Positions 5,625 through 6,232 of a stretch of 6,232 nt of DNA are shown one piece after another. The translations under genes and the position numbers were made by a program. The notes under the pieces were generated by a model that was given only the letters and a program-made list of their open reading frames with translations, did no database searches and was not told where the DNA came from. This DNA comes from an uncultured Bacilli bacterium. GTDB lineage: Bacteria; Bacillota_I; Bacilli_A; RF39; UBA660. Location of the stretch: contig CAKOLG010000039.1 in assembly GCA_934096175.1 (NCBI GenBank), positions 1 to 6,232 of the forward strand. The letters are read 5' to 3'. Position 1 is the stretch's first letter. Each line of letters begins with the position of its first letter.

Positions 5625-6164
5625 ATGACGCTTTTAGAAATGCTATTAATATCTTTATCTTTAGCAAGTGATGCCTTTGCTGTATCAATTTGTAAAGGTA
5701 TGTCTATTAAAAATATAAATTTAAAAAAATCTTTAATAATAGCTTCATATTTTAGCATTTTTCAAATGCTAATGCCTGTTATTGGTTACTTTATAGGCTC
5801 ACAATACATTAGCTTTATTACAAACTTTACTCATTTTATAGTTTTCATAATATTAATAATTATTGGTTTAAAAATGATAGATGAAAGTCGTAAAGCAAAT
5901 ATTTTAAATGATAAATTAAATTTTAAAGAAATGTTGATATTAAGCATTGCCACTAGCATGGATGCCTTAGCAATTGGTATATCTTTTTCTTTATTAAAAA
6001 TGACTTTATTAAAACCAGTCTCCTTAATTGGTGTAATTACATTCATTGTGTGTTTCATAGGTGCAAAACTGGGCAATAAAATTGGTGAAAAGTATAAAAG
6101 TAAAGCCGAATTACTAGGAGGCATAATTTTAATAATTATTGGCTTAAAAATAATAATTTTTTAA
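5625..6164 (+). CDS. mntP: MntP-family manganese efflux pump
   Basis: The 179-residue product is a six-helix inner-membrane protein of the MntP (DUF204) family, which exports Mn2+ and protects against manganese excess. Its two halves repeat the hallmark: SDAFAVSICKG (15-25) and TSMDALAIGISF (110-121). The acidic residues D16 and D113 correspond to those conserved in Escherichia coli MntP. FQMLMPVIGYFIG (46-58) and AELLGGIILIIIGLKII (161-177) also match the family. Length is normal (about 180-190). ATG 5625 follows AGGTGA (5615-5620) by four bases. It is divergent from the DUF4234 operon. The Ser-Asp of SDAF replaces the more usual Met/Leu-Asp, a minor change. Substrate is inferred from the family. 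Confidence 0.92.
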   Translation: MTLLEMLLISLSLASDAFAVSICKGMSIKNINLKKSLIIASYFSIFQMLMPVIGYFIGSQYISFITNFTHFIVFIILIIIGLKMIDESRKANILNDKLNFKEMLILSIATSMDALAIGISFSLLKMTLLKPVSLIGVITFIVCFIGAKLGNKIGEKYKSKAELLGGIILIIIGLKIIIF

Positions 6165-6199
6165 ACTTTATAAAATTATAATTACTATTTCTAGAACTC

Positions 6200-6217
6200 T
6201 TAGCATAAATATGCTAA
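6200..6217 (+). terminator. Weak hairpin after mntP, possible terminator
   Basis: TTAGCAT (6200-6206) pairs with ATGCTAA (6211-6217) around a four-base AAAT loop, followed by AATTTT. The stem has only two G-C pairs and the T-run is short, so termination would be inefficient. The right arm also reads TGCTAAAAT (6212-6220), an extended -10 with one mismatch, which could be the promoter of a gene beyond the window. The sequence alone does not decide between the two. Confidence 0.4.
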
Positions 6218-6232
6218 AATTTTAAAGAATTA

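Noticed and set aside
5831..6124. 97-codon open frame on the minus strand within mntP
   Set aside because: It is antisense to a clear MntP protein and its sequence mirrors the low-complexity hydrophobic codons of that gene; no promoter or ribosome site supports it.

Overview
The window is ordinary-looking chromosomal DNA from a very AT-rich, low-GC Gram-positive bacterium (Bacillota). The evidence is clear AGGTG/AAGGAG ribosome binding sites, consensus TATAAT promoters, an LDH of Bacillus type, and several membrane protein families common in Firmicutes. All tryptophans I checked are TGG, and none of the nine visible stop codons is TGA (7 TAA, 2 TAG), so the standard bacterial code fits. The VanY-type peptidase implies a peptidoglycan wall. 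An uncultivated gut member of the Bacilli/Clostridia is my guess, not a demonstrated placement. I see no mobile element, CRISPR array, RNA gene or defence system.

Layout: 2-61 is the 3' end of a probable surface-protein gene, closed by a hairpin terminator at 87-111. A strong extended -10 promoter then drives an L-lactate dehydrogenase (221-1126). A small three-helix membrane protein (1180-1548) and a membrane-anchored VanY/M15B D,D-carboxypeptidase (1569-2537) follow on the same strand with no clear terminator between them. A second extended -10 promoter starts a tight two-gene operon (2595-3008 and 3018-4616). It encodes a small anchored extracytoplasmic protein and a 532-residue conserved membrane protein with a repeated PepSY-like beta motif. 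The operon ends at a strong bidirectional terminator (4621-4652).

On the minus strand, a third extended -10 promoter drives a zinc-ribbon/DUF4234 membrane protein (5538-5062) and a DUF2752 protein (5046-4651), converging on the shared terminator. A divergent mntP-type manganese efflux gene (5625-6164) closes the window, followed by a weak hairpin.

Most genes encode envelope proteins. LDH provides fermentative NAD+ regeneration, VanY trims peptidoglycan stem peptides, and MntP exports Mn2+. The remaining genes have conserved but unassigned roles. The most useful observations are the predicted loss of the fructose-1,6-bisphosphate site in the LDH, a candidate leaderless mRNA at 1180, a 22-bp perfect palindrome holding the DUF2752 start codon, the uniform extended -10 promoters, and the repeat architecture of the 532-residue protein. 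I found no convincing new multi-gene system.
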